From NCBI GenBank assembly GCA_029260155.1, contig JAJDDU010000323.1, positions 1 to 16,360 of the forward strand: a DNA stretch of 16,360 nt, written 5' to 3'. How positions within the stretch are numbered: the stretch's first letter is position 1; each line of letters begins with the position of its first letter. The DNA is from Phycisphaerae bacterium (GTDB lineage Bacteria; Planctomycetota; Phycisphaerae; UBA1845). The notes beneath the pieces are model-generated. The model made no database searches. It had not been told where the DNA came from and saw nothing but the letters and a program-made list of their open reading frames with translations. The translations under genes and the position numbers were made by a program. Positions 7,589-14,847 of this stretch are shown here, one piece after another.

Positions 7589-7657
7589 TCCCGGTCCGCC
7601 ATAGGGGGACGGGAAATCTCAGCCAGTTTTTCCGATCACGGGACCGACAGAGTCCCG
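7589..7657 (-). other. Two hairpins downstream of hslU
   Basis: CGGGAC and GTCCCG pair perfectly around a seven-base loop (7639-7657). A second, imperfect nine-pair stem lies at 7589-7614. They follow the hslU stop by about 117 and 160 bases. Neither is followed by a T run on the minus strand, so they are not textbook intrinsic terminators, but they could slow or end hslVU transcription or protect its 3' end. I see no gene in the 313-base gap 7461-7773. Confidence 0.3.
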
Positions 7658-7773
7658 GCCGACGCCGAAACCACTTCATAGAGCATCGAGACAGCGAACT
7701 GGCAGCACCCCTTGTGGAGGACCAGCACGAGACGACTCTGACCGGGCATAAGTAAATCGCTGCGCCATTCGAC

Positions 7774-9111
7774 CTAGAGAATGAATCGGCTCAAGTCTTC
7801 ATCGGCTGTAATCTCAGCCAAGCGGCCACGCACGTAGTCCTCGTCAATGGTGACCTTCTCCCCTCCCCGCTCACTCGCGTCGAACGACAGCGACTCCGTC
7901 ACCCGCTCCATAATCGTGTACAAACGGCGGGCTCCGATGCTCTGAGATGACTGGTTTACCTGGGCGGCGATCTCTGCCATGGCGGCGATTGCTCCGCCGG
8001 TGAAGGACAGCTCGACACCCTCAGTGCCCATCAAGGCGATTTGCTGCTTGGTCAGCGCGTTTTCCGGCTCGGTCAGGATACGCTGAAAATCCTCGCGATT
8101 TAAGTCATCGAGCTCCACGCGGATCGGAAACCTGCCTTGCAATTCGGGCATCAACTCTGACGGCTTGGATCCATGAAACGCCCCGGCGGCGATGAACAGA
8201 ACGTGGTCCGTCCGCACCACACCATGGCGCGTGGTGACCGTACTTCCCTCGACGATCGGCAAAAGATCGCGCTGCACCCCCTGACGGGAGATATCCGGGC
8301 CATGGGCGCGATCGGACGAGCCGAGCTTGTCCAGCTCGTCGAGGAAAATGATCCCCCCGCTCTCGGTCCGTTGGATGGCCATCTCGTTGACCTTTTCCAC
8401 ATCGATCAGCTTGTCGCACTGCTGGTCGAAGATGATGCTCCGCGCCTCGCGAATGGGCACGCGACGGCGCTTGCTGTCGCTCGGCATCAGCCGTTCTAGG
8501 AAGTCCTGCACTCCGGGGTCGCCCGTATCCGCACCGATCGTCGCGAACATGGCGGTCGGCGCCGCCTTTCGCTCCACGGAAAGATCGATCAGCTTGTCTT
8601 CCATCGCGCCTTCACGCAGGCGGGTTCGCATCTTCTCGCGGCTGCGATGGCGGCGATCAGCCACATCGCCGTCGGCATCCTCGGTGGGCGAATCCACCGA
8701 CGGCATCAGAGCGTCGAGCAGTTGCTCCTCAGCCAGACGCTCCGCCTCCACACGAACGACTTCGGTGTGCTCACTGCGAACCATCGCGATGGCGCGATCG
8801 AGCAAATCGCGAATCATGCTCTCGACGTCCCGCCCGTGGTAGCCGACCTCCGTATACTTGGTGGCTTCGACCTTGACGAATGGGGCGCCCACCAGGTTGG
8901 CGAGACGCCGAGCAATCTCGGTCTTGCCGACGCCCGTCGGGCCGATCATCAGAATGTTCTTCGGGCCTACGTCCTCGCGCATCCCTTCGGGCAACTGTTG
9001 TCGCCGCCAGCGGTTGCGAATCGCGACGGCCACGGATCGCTTGGCGTCGTTCTGGCCGACAATGTATCGATCGAGGGCGGAGACGATTTCGTGCGGCGCG
9101 AGGTTCTTCAT
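7774..9111 (-). CDS. hslU: HslU, ATPase subunit of the HslUV protease
   Basis: HslU (ClpY) is an AAA+ unfoldase that forms a hexamer and feeds proteins into HslV in the cytoplasm. The 445-residue product begins at ATG 9111, with AGGTGA seven bases upstream. A TTG at 9150 would overlap hslV and add 13 residues not typical of the family. Visible motifs: N-terminal LAPHEIVSALDRYIVGQ (4-20), Walker A GPTGVGKT (57-64), the substrate pore loop GYHG (90-93), an I-domain at about 110-243, Walker B IIFLDELDK (254-262), the GARRLYTIMERV sensor-2 region (393-404), and the C-terminal SRFIL tail that docks into HslV to activate it. The pore loop is usually GYVG; here the third position is His. It lies 28 bases downstream of hslV, clearly in one operon. 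Confidence 0.97.
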   Translation of the reverse strand: MKNLAPHEIVSALDRYIVGQNDAKRSVAVAIRNRWRRQQLPEGMREDVGPKNILMIGPTGVGKTEIARRLANLVGAPFVKVEATKYTEVGYHGRDVESMIRDLLDRAIAMVRSEHTEVVRVEAERLAEEQLLDALMPSVDSPTEDADGDVADRRHRSREKMRTRLREGAMEDKLIDLSVERKAAPTAMFATIGADTGDPGVQDFLERLMPSDSKRRRVPIREARSIIFDQQCDKLIDVEKVNEMAIQRTESGGIIFLDELDKLGSSDRAHGPDISRQGVQRDLLPIVEGSTVTTRHGVVRTDHVLFIAAGAFHGSKPSELMPELQGRFPIRVELDDLNREDFQRILTEPENALTKQQIALMGTEGVELSFTGGAIAAMAEIAAQVNQSSQSIGARRLYTIMERVTESLSFDASERGGEKVTIDEDYVRGRLAEITADEDLSRFIL

Positions 9112-9139
9112 GATCCGATCACCTGATCTTTGTGTGGCG

Positions 9140-9697
9140 TTATTCGACAACCTCGACGGAAATGGTGTGGTTCGTATACACGCAGATGTCAGCCGCTACA
9201 TGCAGCGACTTTTCGACGACTTCCGCCGCGGACATCTCGGTATTCGCAAGCAACGCTCGGGCGGCTGCGACCGCGAACATCCCGCCGGAACCGATGCCGA
9301 TGATGCCGTCGGTCGGCTCGATGACGTCGCCGCCACCACTGATCATGAGCGACGTGTCGCGGCTGGCGACCACCAGCAGCGAGTTCAGCTTCCGCAGCAC
9401 TTTGTCCGATCGCCATTCCTTGGCCAACTCGATTGCCGCCCGGCGGATGTTGCTCTTGTGAGCTTCAAGCTTCGCGTTGAAGCGGTCGAGCAACGCGAAG
9501 GCATCGGCCGCCGCACCTGCAAAACCGCACCAGACCGCTCCGTCGAGAAACGAACGCAGTTTCGTCGCGTCGTGTTTGACGGCGGTTTGGCCGAGTGTAA
9601 CCTGACCATCGCCGCCGATCGCGACAGCGTCGCCCCGGCGAACCGTGAGTATCGTCGTCGACCGCACAAGCGGAGGACCCATCGTGTCATTTGTCAT
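9140..9697 (-). CDS. hslV: HslV, proteolytic subunit of the HslUV protease
   Basis: HslV is the N-terminal-threonine peptidase that stacks as two hexamer rings between HslU caps. The 185-residue precursor starts at ATG 9697, with GAGG seven bases upstream. The mature active-site Thr is T14 (STTILTVRR). Counting from it, D30 and K46 fall exactly where D17 and K33 of the E. coli enzyme lie. GDGQVTLG (29-36) and the GIGSGGMFA turn (134-142) are also characteristic. The 13 residues before T14 would have to be removed; E. coli HslV loses only its Met, but short propeptides are known in other bacteria. It is the first gene of the hslVU operon. Confidence 0.96.
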   Translation of the reverse strand: MTNDTMGPPLVRSTTILTVRRGDAVAIGGDGQVTLGQTAVKHDATKLRSFLDGAVWCGFAGAAADAFALLDRFNAKLEAHKSNIRRAAIELAKEWRSDKVLRKLNSLLVVASRDTSLMISGGGDVIEPTDGIIGIGSGGMFAVAAARALLANTEMSAAEVVEKSLHVAADICVYTNHTISVEVVE

Positions 9698-9719
9698 GTC
9701 GCATCCTCATTGGGTCAAG

Positions 9720-9748
9720 ACGGTACAAAGTCCCAGCCCCGCACGCAA
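9720..9748 (-). promoter_or_regulatory. Candidate hslVU promoter
   Basis: On the minus strand TTGCGT (9743-9748) and TACCGT (9720-9725) are 17 bases apart, ending 22 bases before the hslV ATG. Matches to consensus are modest (four and three of six). No CIRCE element or clear heat-shock operator is seen nearby. Confidence 0.28.
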
Positions 9749-9780
9749 CCGGTCGGTCCCTACGGGCCGCTGGATTTATC

Positions 9781-9813
9781 CCGCGCGGACGTCCGCGCGG
9801 ACTGAAGTCCGCG
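9781..9813. repeat. REP-like compound palindrome
   Basis: Bases 9781-9800 form a perfect 20-base palindrome (CCGCGCGGAC and its complement). Its right half is reused in a second hairpin, CGCGGAC-TGAA-GTCCGCG (9796-9813). The RNA could therefore fold in two mutually exclusive ways. It lies in the divergent gap between hslV and the lipoprotein gene, seven bases before the latter's GAGG site. The form resembles intergenic REP palindromes, but only one copy is present in this window. Confidence 0.6.
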
Positions 9814-9830
9814 GCTCGCGAGGGTGTTGG

Positions 9831-10274
9831 ATGAAGATGTCACGTATCACGCTAATCGCAATCGTGTGCTCAGTATTGGGTTGCGCGAAGACGTCCACGG
9901 TCGCCCCGTCCCTCCCCGAGCACGCCCCGCCCGCCAAAACGACGGAGCCGCCCCCGCCTCCCGCCGACGTCCCCGAAGAATACGCCGAACTCCTCGAACG
10001 GAACACCCCGCGCTGGCTCATCGTCGAAAAACTCCGAAAGGACGCAGCCGGCGGCTGGGCCACGGGGAACTTCATCGCAGAAGCCAACAAAATCGTCATC
10101 GACACCGACGGCGTGGAGCGGTTCGTGCTGCACCTGGATCGCATCGAGCTCGACTGGACCCGCCGCGTCGTGCTGCGCATCGACGGAGCCAACTCCGAAC
10201 TCACGCGCAAGCGCTACCCAACGCTACGCCTTCAGCGTTCCCCCGGCGGCGCGTGGAGCGCGGTCACGGACTAA
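9831..10274 (+). CDS. Small proline-rich lipoprotein of unknown function
   Basis: The 147-residue product starts at ATG 9831, with GAGG seven bases upstream; a second ATG lies two codons later. Residues 1-17 are a lipoprotein signal, and the lipobox SVLGC puts the lipidated Cys at 18. A Pro-rich linker follows (about 32-47, including PPPPPADVP), then a compact domain of about 100 residues that alternates charged and hydrophobic strands (KIVIDTDGVERFVLHLDRI, RRVVLRIDG). I recognise no family. It should sit on the periplasmic face of a membrane. The frame extends upstream to 9645, but that part runs across the hslV 5' end and the palindrome and is not coding. Its 3' end overlaps the end of the convergent peptidase gene by 11 bases. 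Confidence 0.75.
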   Translation: MKMSRITLIAIVCSVLGCAKTSTVAPSLPEHAPPAKTTEPPPPPADVPEEYAELLERNTPRWLIVEKLRKDAAGGWATGNFIAEANKIVIDTDGVERFVLHLDRIELDWTRRVVLRIDGANSELTRKRYPTLRLQRSPGGAWSAVTD

Positions 10275-12423
10275 TGGCCGCCTGGGGCCAGTCCGACGTG
10301 GAAGCAGCAATCATCCCCAGTTCGTTCATCAAGAACGTCCAGCGATCGGCGTCTGCTTCGAGGCGTTTGGAGAGCGGCTTGCCCGCGCCGTGGCCGGCCT
10401 TGGTCTCGGTACGCAGCAGGATGGGGCGGTCACTCGTGGTCTGCGATTGCAGAAGGGCGGACATCTTCCATGCGTGCAGCGGGTTGACGCGCGAATCCGA
10501 CATCGCGGTCATAAACAGCGTGGCTGGATAGGACGTTGCGGGTTTGACATGATGATAGGGCGAATAGGCGTGCAACCACTTGAACTGCTCAGGGTCGTCG
10601 GCGGATCCGTACTCGGGAATCCACAGGCGGGCGATGGAAAAGTTGTGGTAGCGAAGCATGTCGAGCAGCGGTACCGCGCAAACGACGGCGCGGAAGAGGT
10701 TCGGTCGCTGCACCATACACGCCCCGACAAGCAAGCCGCCGTTGCTGCCGCCGTAAATGGCTAGCTTCCGCGGATTGGTGTAGCCGCGTTCAACGAGCGC
10801 TTCGCCGGCTGCGATAAAATCGTCAAAGACGTTCTGCTTCTTGTCGCGGCGTCCTTCGAGGTGCCATTTCTTGCCGAACTCACCGCCGCCGCGCAGGTTG
10901 GCTGACGCATAGACGCCCCCGCGGTCCAGCCACACGAACAGCCCTTTGCGAAAACGCGGCGTGATGCTGATATCAAACCCGCCGTATCCGTAAAGCAGCG
11001 TCGGGTTCTTGCCGTTGAGCTCGATTCCTGTCTTGGACACGACGAACATGGGCACTTTGGTGCCGTCTCTTGACGTGAACCATACCTGCTTTGTCTCGTA
11101 CCGCTTCGGATCGACGTCGATCTCCATGCGATCGATACATTCCAGCTTGCGCGTGCGCATGTCGTAGCGGAAATTCGCAGGCGGGTACGCGAACGAACTG
11201 AAGCCGAAGAAGAACTCCCCGCCGTCCCACTCGCCCGACACGCCGCCTACCGAACCCAACGTCGGCAGCTTGACCTCGTCGATCAGTTTGCCGTCGAGAC
11301 CGTGGATCACGATGCGCGAATGGGCATCGTCGCGCATGGACACGACAAGTTTCCGATCGATGACGGTAAACGACGTGATGACGCCCCCCGGACCCGGTTC
11401 GGGAATCAGCGTCTTCCAATGCTCAGGCCCCGGCTGCTTCGGATCGGCCGTTACGATGCGATAGCGAGCAGCACCCACATTGGTGTGGATGTACAGCTTG
11501 CCATCGATCAGATCGGCATTGACTTTGCCGTCCAGGCCAACGGCGATCGGACGGAATGATTCCCGACCGTCCGCTGCACGGAAGTAGAGATCGTTCTTAC
11601 TCCAGTCGACGGATCGACTGAGCAGCAGCCACTCGTTCGTGGAATTCGCATATGGGCCGAGCATTTCCTCCTTGGTCGACAGATCGCCGACGATCAGCCG
11701 ATCTTTCTTCCAGTCGCCGCCGAGGCGGTGTTCGTAGACTTTGCGATAGTAGTCCTCATCGCCTTCGGCAACCTCACCGGGCGCCGGGTAGCGTGTGTAC
11801 ACGAATGACCGGCTGTCCTTCCGCCACGCAATGCCGCAGTACCGCGTGTGCGGAATAGTGTCGGGCAGGTATTTACCGGTTTGAACATCCTTGATGTACA
11901 GCGTGCTCTTTTCGTCGCCGCTGGAACTCTTGCCGTACGCGATCAGGCTTCCGTCGGGCGAGATACTTCGCCAATCCAATGCAACCGTGCCGTCCGCGCT
12001 GAACGTGTTGGGATCCAGGAGCACGGTTGGTTCGGCTGTGTGACTCCCCTTACGCACGTAAAGTACAGAGTGATTCTTCAGCCCCTCATGACGACTGAAG
12101 AAGTACCGCCCGTTGACCACACTCGGCGCGCTGCTGGATGCGACTGAACTGAGCTCCTTCAGCCGCGACAGAATCGCCTTGCGTTCGGCAAATCGATCGA
12201 AGTACGAGCGGCTGTGTGCGTTCTGCGCTTCGACCCATTGCAGCACTTCCGGATCGGTTTCGTTCTCCAGCCAGCGATAGGGGTCCGCGACCTTGACGCC
12301 ATGAAGCTCATCAACATGGCCCACGGTTCGCGTCGCCGGCGGCTGCGCGCCGGCCCCTGCGACTACCGCCAAAACCGCAACCAAGCACCAAGACCCCCGC
12401 GGATTCCATTCAAAACAGTTCAT
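10264..12423 (-). CDS. Prolyl oligopeptidase (family S9A), exported
   Basis: The 719-residue serine peptidase cleaves after proline in short peptides. ATG 12423 has GGAG nine bases upstream. Residues 1-26 look like a signal peptide (hydrophobic WCLVAVLAVVAGAGA, cleavage before QPP), so it should act in the periplasm or outside. The N-terminal family block DPYRWLENETDPEVLQWV is at 47-64. The beta-propeller covers about 75-440. The alpha/beta-hydrolase domain begins near 445 with YGYGGFDIS (478-486), RGGGEFGKKWH (511-521) and the nucleophile GGSNGG (558-563, S560). The triad is completed by D643 (MSDSRVNP) and H678 (KAGHGAGK). Length and order match the family, and nothing is missing. It may release amino acids from external peptides; the neighbours give no further clue. 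Confidence 0.95.
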   Translation of the reverse strand: MNCFEWNPRGSWCLVAVLAVVAGAGAQPPATRTVGHVDELHGVKVADPYRWLENETDPEVLQWVEAQNAHSRSYFDRFAERKAILSRLKELSSVASSSAPSVVNGRYFFSRHEGLKNHSVLYVRKGSHTAEPTVLLDPNTFSADGTVALDWRSISPDGSLIAYGKSSSGDEKSTLYIKDVQTGKYLPDTIPHTRYCGIAWRKDSRSFVYTRYPAPGEVAEGDEDYYRKVYEHRLGGDWKKDRLIVGDLSTKEEMLGPYANSTNEWLLLSRSVDWSKNDLYFRAADGRESFRPIAVGLDGKVNADLIDGKLYIHTNVGAARYRIVTADPKQPGPEHWKTLIPEPGPGGVITSFTVIDRKLVVSMRDDAHSRIVIHGLDGKLIDEVKLPTLGSVGGVSGEWDGGEFFFGFSSFAYPPANFRYDMRTRKLECIDRMEIDVDPKRYETKQVWFTSRDGTKVPMFVVSKTGIELNGKNPTLLYGYGGFDISITPRFRKGLFVWLDRGGVYASANLRGGGEFGKKWHLEGRRDKKQNVFDDFIAAGEALVERGYTNPRKLAIYGGSNGGLLVGACMVQRPNLFRAVVCAVPLLDMLRYHNFSIARLWIPEYGSADDPEQFKWLHAYSPYHHVKPATSYPATLFMTAMSDSRVNPLHAWKMSALLQSQTTSDRPILLRTETKAGHGAGKPLSKRLEADADRWTFLMNELGMIAASTSDWPQAAISP

Positions 12424-12478
12424 CAGTCTTCACTCCGATCCAGCCCGTCAGATCCGTCGCCAAGGCGGCGATGACAAT

Positions 12479-12507
12479 AACGTAGTGTCACAACGCCACC
12501 TCAGCAA
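12479..12507 (-). promoter_or_regulatory. Candidate prolyl oligopeptidase promoter with overlapping inverted repeat
   Basis: On the minus strand TTGCTG (12502-12507) and TACGTT (12479-12484) are 17 bases apart, about 55 bases before the ATG. An inverted repeat TGACA-N9-TGTCA (12472-12490) spans the -10 box and could be an operator. Box matches are weak. Confidence 0.25.
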
Positions 12508-12590
12508 GCACGTCCGACGCCAGAGGGTCAGTGAGAGTGTGGCCATCATTTGTGGCGGAGGCGAGTTCGTAGGCACACACTTCAACTGCT

Positions 12591-12670
12591 CGGGGTGGCA
12601 TGCCCACGCTTGCGTGGGCATGGTGTGGTGACCGAGCCCCTTTGCAGCGCCAACCCACATGGCCACCCCG
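12591..12670. repeat. Nested palindromic repeat element
   Basis: A perfect hairpin CATGCCCACG-CTTG-CGTGGGCATG (12599-12622) lies at the left. An outer inverted repeat encloses the element: CGGGGTGGCAT (12591-12601) is complementary to ATGGCCACCCCG (12659-12670) except for one extra base. The layout resembles intergenic REP/BIME-like or small MITE-like elements. It sits between the divergent peptidase and FlgI-like genes and ends about 300 bases before the latter's promoter. It is unrelated in sequence to the palindrome at 9781. Confidence 0.65.
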
Positions 12671-12978
12671 GCGCTGCCACAATCGATGGGCTCACGTGGT
12701 CAGTGACCCAGAACACGCACAGCGGCATCCGCGAGGACATAGTCCGCAGATGACGCAGATCGGCGCAATTGCGATGGATGAGCAGCGTTCTGAGCCATTT
12801 CGTCCGGTACGGCTTGAGACTTCACCCGGAAACGACCCCGCGCGTTCGGTTCCGTCGGCCGCCCGATTGTTGAGCAACACCGTGCACCACTGTCAGAGGT
12901 TGCGTGCACACTTGGCGCGCTATGGGCACGACGCATGCGTCGCGGGCAGCCTGACAATCGTGTGCGTTCGCTCGCACG
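12671..12978. other. Upstream region with no recognised gene
   Basis: A plus-strand frame is open here and joins the FlgI-like gene. However, its translation is low-complexity (Arg/His/Pro-rich) and lies upstream of a good promoter. I see nothing else supported in this stretch. Confidence 0.55.
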
Positions 12979-13007
12979 TTGACCGCGCTATCGTACCCTG
13001 TGATAAT
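12979..13007 (+). promoter_or_regulatory. Strong sigma-70-type promoter of the FlgI-like/SQEWCGHTF unit
   Basis: TTGACC (12979-12984) and GATAAT (13002-13007) are 17 bases apart, each matching the consensus at five of six bases. TG one base before the -10 makes it an extended -10 promoter. The expected transcript starts near 13014, about 36 bases before ATG 13050. This confirms that the open frame upstream of 13050 is not translated. Confidence 0.65.
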
Positions 13008-13049
13008 ATGGTCTCAGTACGCGGGAACGAATGGCTCGGAGTTAGCAAC

Positions 13050-14843
13050 ATGCCGCGCGGCGCCACCTTGACTCAACAACTCGCAGTTGTCCTCACCGGC
13101 GCGATGCTTCTCACGGTCACCGCCTGCAACGACGGTGCGTTCAATTGGTCGTTCCTCTTTCCCGAACGCATCGACACTCCCGCGGATGAGGGCGGGTACA
13201 CCGACCCCATGGACAATTCCGCCGCCTACCGCGACACGGTGGCTGAGCTGGCCTACTTCGACGGACTGCGCCGATTGCGCATTCGCGGGTTCGGTATCGT
13301 CGTCGGACTGGGTCAAAACGGCTCGCGAAGGTGCCCCAAATCCATCCGCAGCCAGTTGATACAGGAACTGTATAAAACACGCGATTTCAGTGGCAACGAC
13401 GGAACGCGCGGTACTCCAGAAGACTTGATCGACGACATCGCGACAGCGGTCGTGGCTGTGGAAGCTGAGATCCCCGCCGCAAGCGCCAGGGGAAGCCGGT
13501 TCGACCTCGTCGTAAGAGCGGTTCCCGGTACGGAAACGACGTCGCTGGGCGGTGGCTGGCTACTGCCCTGCAATCTCACGATTTTCAGCTCACGCGGGGG
13601 GTCGGGGTGGATTCCCGGCCGACAGGTAGCATCCGGCGGCGGTCCAGTCTTCATGAACCCGTTTGGGCAAACCGGCGAGCGGGCCACCAAGACGAATCGT
13701 CGCGAAGGCACCGTCATTGGCGGCGGCGTGTCTGAACAGGATCGGCGTATCCGCCTGATGCTCACCGCCCCTTCATACCATCGCGCGATGGCAATCTCTC
13801 AGCGCATTAACGAACGCTTCGCCGGGTCGACGCAGATCGTCGCCGACGCCGTTTCGCCGGCTGAGATCCGCGTCGTCATTCCGGACGCCAACAAGCACGA
13901 CCCCAGACACTTTCTGGCCCTTGCGCAACATTTGTACCTCCCGCTGACGCGCCCGGGGTTTATCTCTGAGCGCAGACGTCAGTTGGCCCGTGAGTTCGCC
14001 CAGCCGGATTCGCCGCATGTGGAGATTGCGCTGGCGTGGGAGGCCATCGGAAGGACCGCCCTGCCAGACGTGCAGAAGTTCTACGACCACGAACTTCCCG
14101 CGTGCAGCTTCCACGCCGCGATAGCCGGACTGCGACTCGGTGACGACGACGCCATCAGAATCATCGAGCGGCACCTTACCAATCCACGCGGACGGTACCG
14201 AGACGCCGCCATTCACGTGCTCGCGACGGCGCGTCACTCCCTCGGCGCTTCGCGGCCACTGCGGCGCGCGCTGAGCGACTCCGATCCGCGCATTCGAATC
14301 GCAGCCTACGAAGCTCTGCTGGAACGAGACGATCCAACCATCAGAATGAAGACCATCGGTGCTGGGGCATTTTCGCTGGATCGGCTCAAGAGCGGGGGCA
14401 AGAATCTAATCTACGCCAAACGCAGCAAAGACCGACGTATCGCTGTCTTCGGCGATGCCGTCAGATTGCAGCCGCCGTTGTTCTTCAACTTACCAAACGA
14501 CACCCTGATGATCGACGCCGCCGACGGCGCCGAAAAAGCGGTCCTGCTACGCAAGTCCCCCGTCAGTGGGGCGACCTCGCCGCGCGTGACGAGTGACCTC
14601 AACATCGAGGCGGTTATCGCCCTTATGGGCGACGATCCGCCGAAAGCCCGCGATGAGCCCGTACGCGGCTTGGGCGTCGACTTCTCATCGATTGTGTTGG
14701 CGATCTCCGACCTCTGCGACGACGGGTCGATCAACGCGCAGTTTGTCCTCGAATCATCAGCCATGTCCGGCCGATCGGGGATGTCGAAACTCCCTGGGCG
14801 TCCAGAGTCCGAACCCAACCTCGGCACCGCCGGCAGTCCATGA
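13050..14843 (+). CDS. FlgI-like lipoprotein with HEAT-like repeats
   Basis: The 597-residue product starts at ATG 13050, with GGAG eight bases upstream and a promoter just before. Residues 1-25 are a lipoprotein signal, and the lipobox VTAC gives a lipidated Cys at 26. Residues about 65-295 resemble the flagellar P-ring protein FlgI: LRIRGFGIVVGLGQNG (76-91), VAVEAEIPAASARGSRFDLVV (135-155), TTSLGGGWLLPC (163-174), then GTVIGGGV and the repeated-domain strands RIRLMLTAPSYHRAMAISQR (233-252) and AEIRVVIPD. Residues about 325-430 look like HEAT repeats (AAIAGLRLGDDDAIRIIERH, YRDAAIHVLA, SDPRIRIAAYEALLE). A conserved-looking C-terminal domain of unknown type follows (about 435-575). A true P-ring protein is a soluble periplasmic protein of about 370 residues encoded with flgH. 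Here there is a lipid anchor, a HEAT module and no flagellar neighbour, so a non-flagellar ring- or envelope-associated role is more likely. It is co-transcribed with the next gene. Confidence 0.82.
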   Translation: MPRGATLTQQLAVVLTGAMLLTVTACNDGAFNWSFLFPERIDTPADEGGYTDPMDNSAAYRDTVAELAYFDGLRRLRIRGFGIVVGLGQNGSRRCPKSIRSQLIQELYKTRDFSGNDGTRGTPEDLIDDIATAVVAVEAEIPAASARGSRFDLVVRAVPGTETTSLGGGWLLPCNLTIFSSRGGSGWIPGRQVASGGGPVFMNPFGQTGERATKTNRREGTVIGGGVSEQDRRIRLMLTAPSYHRAMAISQRINERFAGSTQIVADAVSPAEIRVVIPDANKHDPRHFLALAQHLYLPLTRPGFISERRRQLAREFAQPDSPHVEIALAWEAIGRTALPDVQKFYDHELPACSFHAAIAGLRLGDDDAIRIIERHLTNPRGRYRDAAIHVLATARHSLGASRPLRRALSDSDPRIRIAAYEALLERDDPTIRMKTIGAGAFSLDRLKSGGKNLIYAKRSKDRRIAVFGDAVRLQPPLFFNLPNDTLMIDAADGAEKAVLLRKSPVSGATSPRVTSDLNIEAVIALMGDDPPKARDEPVRGLGVDFSSIVLAISDLCDDGSINAQFVLESSAMSGRSGMSKLPGRPESEPNLGTAGSP

Positions 14844-14847
14844 CATT

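Noticed and set aside
7589..7657. Intrinsic terminator of hslVU
   Set aside because: Both hairpins lack a following T run on the minus strand, so I list them only as hairpins.
9112..9150. TTG start for HslU at 9150
   Set aside because: It would overlap hslV, lacks a ribosome binding site and adds residues not seen in the family. ATG 9111 has AGGTGA at good spacing.
9645..9830. N-terminal extension of the small lipoprotein frame
   Set aside because: It overlaps hslV and the palindrome and would bury the lipobox inside the protein.
12600..13049. N-terminal extension of the FlgI-like frame by 150 residues
   Set aside because: It crosses the palindromic repeat and lies upstream of the promoter at 12979-13007. 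The lipoprotein signal and ribosome binding site mark 13050 as the start.
13050..14843. A normal flagellar P-ring gene (flgI)
   Set aside because: The lipid anchor, the extra HEAT and C-terminal domains and the lack of flagellar neighbours argue against a standard flgI.
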